Positions 62,120 to 64,000 of a DNA stretch of 64,000 nucleotides are shown piece after piece. How positions within the stretch are numbered: the stretch's first letter is position 1; each line of letters begins with the position of its first letter. The position numbers were made by a program, and so were the translations under genes. Under the pieces are notes generated by a model. The model ran no database searches. It saw only the letters and a list, made by a program, of their open reading frames with translations, and was not told the DNA's origin. The stretch comes from Symbiodinium kawagutii (Eukaryota; Sar; Dinophyceae; Suessiales; Symbiodiniaceae), in the NCBI GenBank assembly GCA_009767595.1, contig VSDK01012185.1:162230-226229 (forward strand). Direction: 5' to 3'.

Positions 62120-62620
62120 TTTGTTGGTTTGTGTTCGGGTGCATATTGTTCTATTTGACATATCTTCTGGCATTCTTACTTGCAGTCTTTCTGGCATACA
62201 TCTTGCGTTCTATCTGACATGTCTTCTGACATTCTTACTGCCATTCTGTTTGGCATACATCTTCAAGCATTCAACCGACATATCCTTTGACTTTCTTCCT
62301 GGCATTCTATTTGGCATGTCTTCTGGGTTCCATTTAGCATGTTTTCTGACATGTTTACTGGTAGTCTATTTGGCATGCTACTGTCATCTTCTGACATTTT
62401 TATTGGCAATCTTTCTGGCATACATCTGGCGTTCTATCTGACATATTTTTCTACTATTCTTTCTGGCATTCATCTTCAAGTTCTAACTGACAAATCTTTT
62501 GACTTTCCTATTGGCATTTCATTTGGCATACACACTGGCGTTCTATCTGGCATATTTCCTGGCATTCCTAGTAGCACTCTCTCTGGCATGTCTTCCGGCC
62601 TTCTATCACGCGCTATTTGG
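62120..62620 (+). repeat. TTCTGGCAT minisatellite
   Basis: About 20 units of 22-27 bases, e.g. TCTTTCTGGCATACATCT. Two plus frames stay open and read SGIHLAFYLT and FLAYIWRS-type repeats. Confidence 0.8.
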
Positions 62621-62854
62621 GCCCGGCACCAACCACAATTAATTAACATGTGTGCCAGTCTTCGGTTGATGGCATTCCATGGCCCTCGGACAACTGAACA
62701 TGTTTCTTGTTCATATTCACAATTGTACCATGCAGATCTCCGACTAAACCAGGCACAAAAGTACGCAGACTGTCATGGAGCGTGATTTGCAATTGAAAAG
62801 CATTCAACCTACCAAATCTACAGCTGTCGCCCAAAACGTGTCCATTTCCCAAAA

Positions 62855-63030
62855 ATCTTGAATGGGATCTGACGCTCGTTGTTCGGGCCCACCGCGATCT
62901 GAAGCTCGCAGTTCGGGTCCGGCAAGGCCCTCGTACTGGGATCTGAAGCTCGCTGTGCACACGTTGCTGGAATCGGCCGCTCGCTTTTCGGGCCCGGCAC
63001 AACCCACTGAGATCTGCCCCTCGCTACTGG
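62855..63030 (+). repeat. GGGATCTGAAGCTCGC tandem repeat
   Basis: Four to five GC-rich units of 30-50 bases, GATCTGAAGCTCGC followed by TTCGGGCCCGGC, unlike the AT-rich arrays on both sides. Confidence 0.75.
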
Positions 63031-63049
63031 CATTTGGCACTTGCTGCGA

Positions 63050-63680
63050 AGGTCTTTTTCTTTGATGTTTTTCCTTTGCTGTTGCTTTTGCTTTGATGCT
63101 TTTCCTTTGCTAGTGTGTTTGCTCTGATGTTTTTCCTTTGCTGTTGCTTTTGCTTTGATGTTTTTCCTTTGCTAGTGTTTTTGCTTTGGCATTTTTCCTT
63201 TGCTGCTGTGTTTGCTCTGATGTTTTTCCTTTGCTGTTGCTTTTGCTTTGATGCTTTTCCTTTGCTGCTGTGTTTGCTCTGATGTTTTTTCTTTGCTGTT
63301 GCTTTTGCTTTGATGCTTTTCCTTTGCTAGTGTTTTTGCTTTGGTGTTTTTCCTTTGCTGCTGTGTTTGCTTTGATGTTTTTCCTTTGCTGCTGTGTTTG
63401 CTCTGGTGTTTTTCCTTTGCTGTTGCTTTTGCTTTGATGCTTTTCCTTCGCTGTTGTTTTTGCTTTGATGTTTTTCCTTTGCTGCTGTGTTTGCTCTGAT
63501 GGTTTTCCTTTGCTGTTGTTTTTGCTTTGATGTTTTTCCTTTGCTGTTGTTTTTTCTTTGATGTTTTTCCTTTGCTGTTGCTTTTGCTTTGATGTCTAGC
63601 CTTTGCTAGTGTTTTGGCTTTGGTGTTTTGTTCTCTCTTCTGTCTTTTCTTGGATGCTTTTCCTTTGCTGCTGTGCTTGC
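63050..63680 (+). repeat. 30-base minisatellite (TTTGCTTTGATGTTTTTCC)
   Basis: About 20 units alternating TTTTCCTTTGCTGTTGC and TTTTGCTTTGATG. Variants are shared between non-adjacent units, typical of repeat conversion. Confidence 0.9.
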
Positions 63681-63922
63681 TCTGGTGTTTTTTCCTTGCT
63701 GGTGGTTTTTGCTTTGGTGTTTTGTTCTTTCTGGTGATTTTTCTTTCTTATGTCTTGTCTTGGATGTTTTTCCTTTGCTGCTGTGTTTGCTCTGGTGTTT
63801 TTTCTTTGCTAGGGTTTTTTTCGGGTGTTTTTCCCCACCTGCCAGGGATACGAGAAAGAAAAATCACCAGAGAGAACAAGACACCAGAGCAAAAACCACC
63901 AGCAAGGAAAAAACACCAGAGC
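63679..63922. repeat. 70-base inverted repeat
   Basis: Arms 63679-63748 and 63853-63922 match as reverse complements at 67 of 70 bases. All three differences are transitions. The spacer is 104 bases. Confidence 0.9.
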
Positions 63923-64000
63923 AAAAACACCAGAGAGGAACACCCAAAAAGACAAGAAGAGAAACGACAAGATATATTTTGTTTTTATTTGCGTATCTAA

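Noticed and set aside
1..64000. CRISPR array, rRNA genes, dinoflagellate spliced-leader sequence
   Set aside because: No direct repeats with unique spacers, no rRNA-like conserved blocks and no CCATTTTGGCTCAAG were seen; tRNAs could be missed by eye.

Overview
The window looks like nuclear DNA of a dinoflagellate, most likely Symbiodiniaceae or a close relative. Four things point there. (1) Isolated, GC-rich, codon-biased blocks of 70-250 bases (AAG, TTC, GCC, ATC, CTG preferred) end at AG acceptors and GT donors and sit in long AT-richer DNA, as expected of many small exons. (2) Two copies of a dispersed repeat encode a peptide like VEGSLEVKRPTYG, which I know from Symbiodiniaceae genomes. 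(3) Two ORFs carry the recurrent LEKG peptide, followed on the other strand by a Ty1/copia polyprotein tail (MVADALTK motif). (4) Minisatellites are very abundant. No rRNA, tRNA, CRISPR or bacterial operon was seen. All identifications are by eye; no database or splice model was run.

Layout. 1-3320: a minus-strand unit with two long intronless ORFs (HAD-like ORF at 366-1478; basic ORF at 2282-3322). Both are studded with short perfect hairpins whose loops read mostly GNRA on the coding strand, and each is followed by an AT-rich tail. 3310-3463: copia RNase H tail on the plus strand. 3660-4060: T/G-rich minisatellite. 4777-5762: short minus-strand gene with a Cys-rich exon. 6236-6770: first copy of the VEGS-type repeat. 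7.3-21.8 kb: mostly plus-strand candidate exons. 22.4-31 kb: repeats, a 49-base palindrome, a TACTAAC array, a 116-base tandem array and scattered exons. 32.6-43.6 kb: the densest run of plus-strand candidate exons, including a start exon with a signal anchor. 44.8-60 kb: more plus-strand exons, a MITE-like element at 49.29-49.81 kb and several minisatellites. 60.2-64 kb: second VEGS-type copy, then almost solid minisatellite ending in a 70-base inverted repeat.

How genes work together cannot be read here. Apart from the copia tail, the VEGS-type repeat and a HAD-like fold, none of the exon peptides is a family I recognise. I did not join exons into transcripts; neighbouring same-strand exons may belong to one gene. 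Exon entries are candidates: several have a second open frame on the same or opposite strand, and this is stated. The strongest unexplained signal is the hairpin family at 185-3226.
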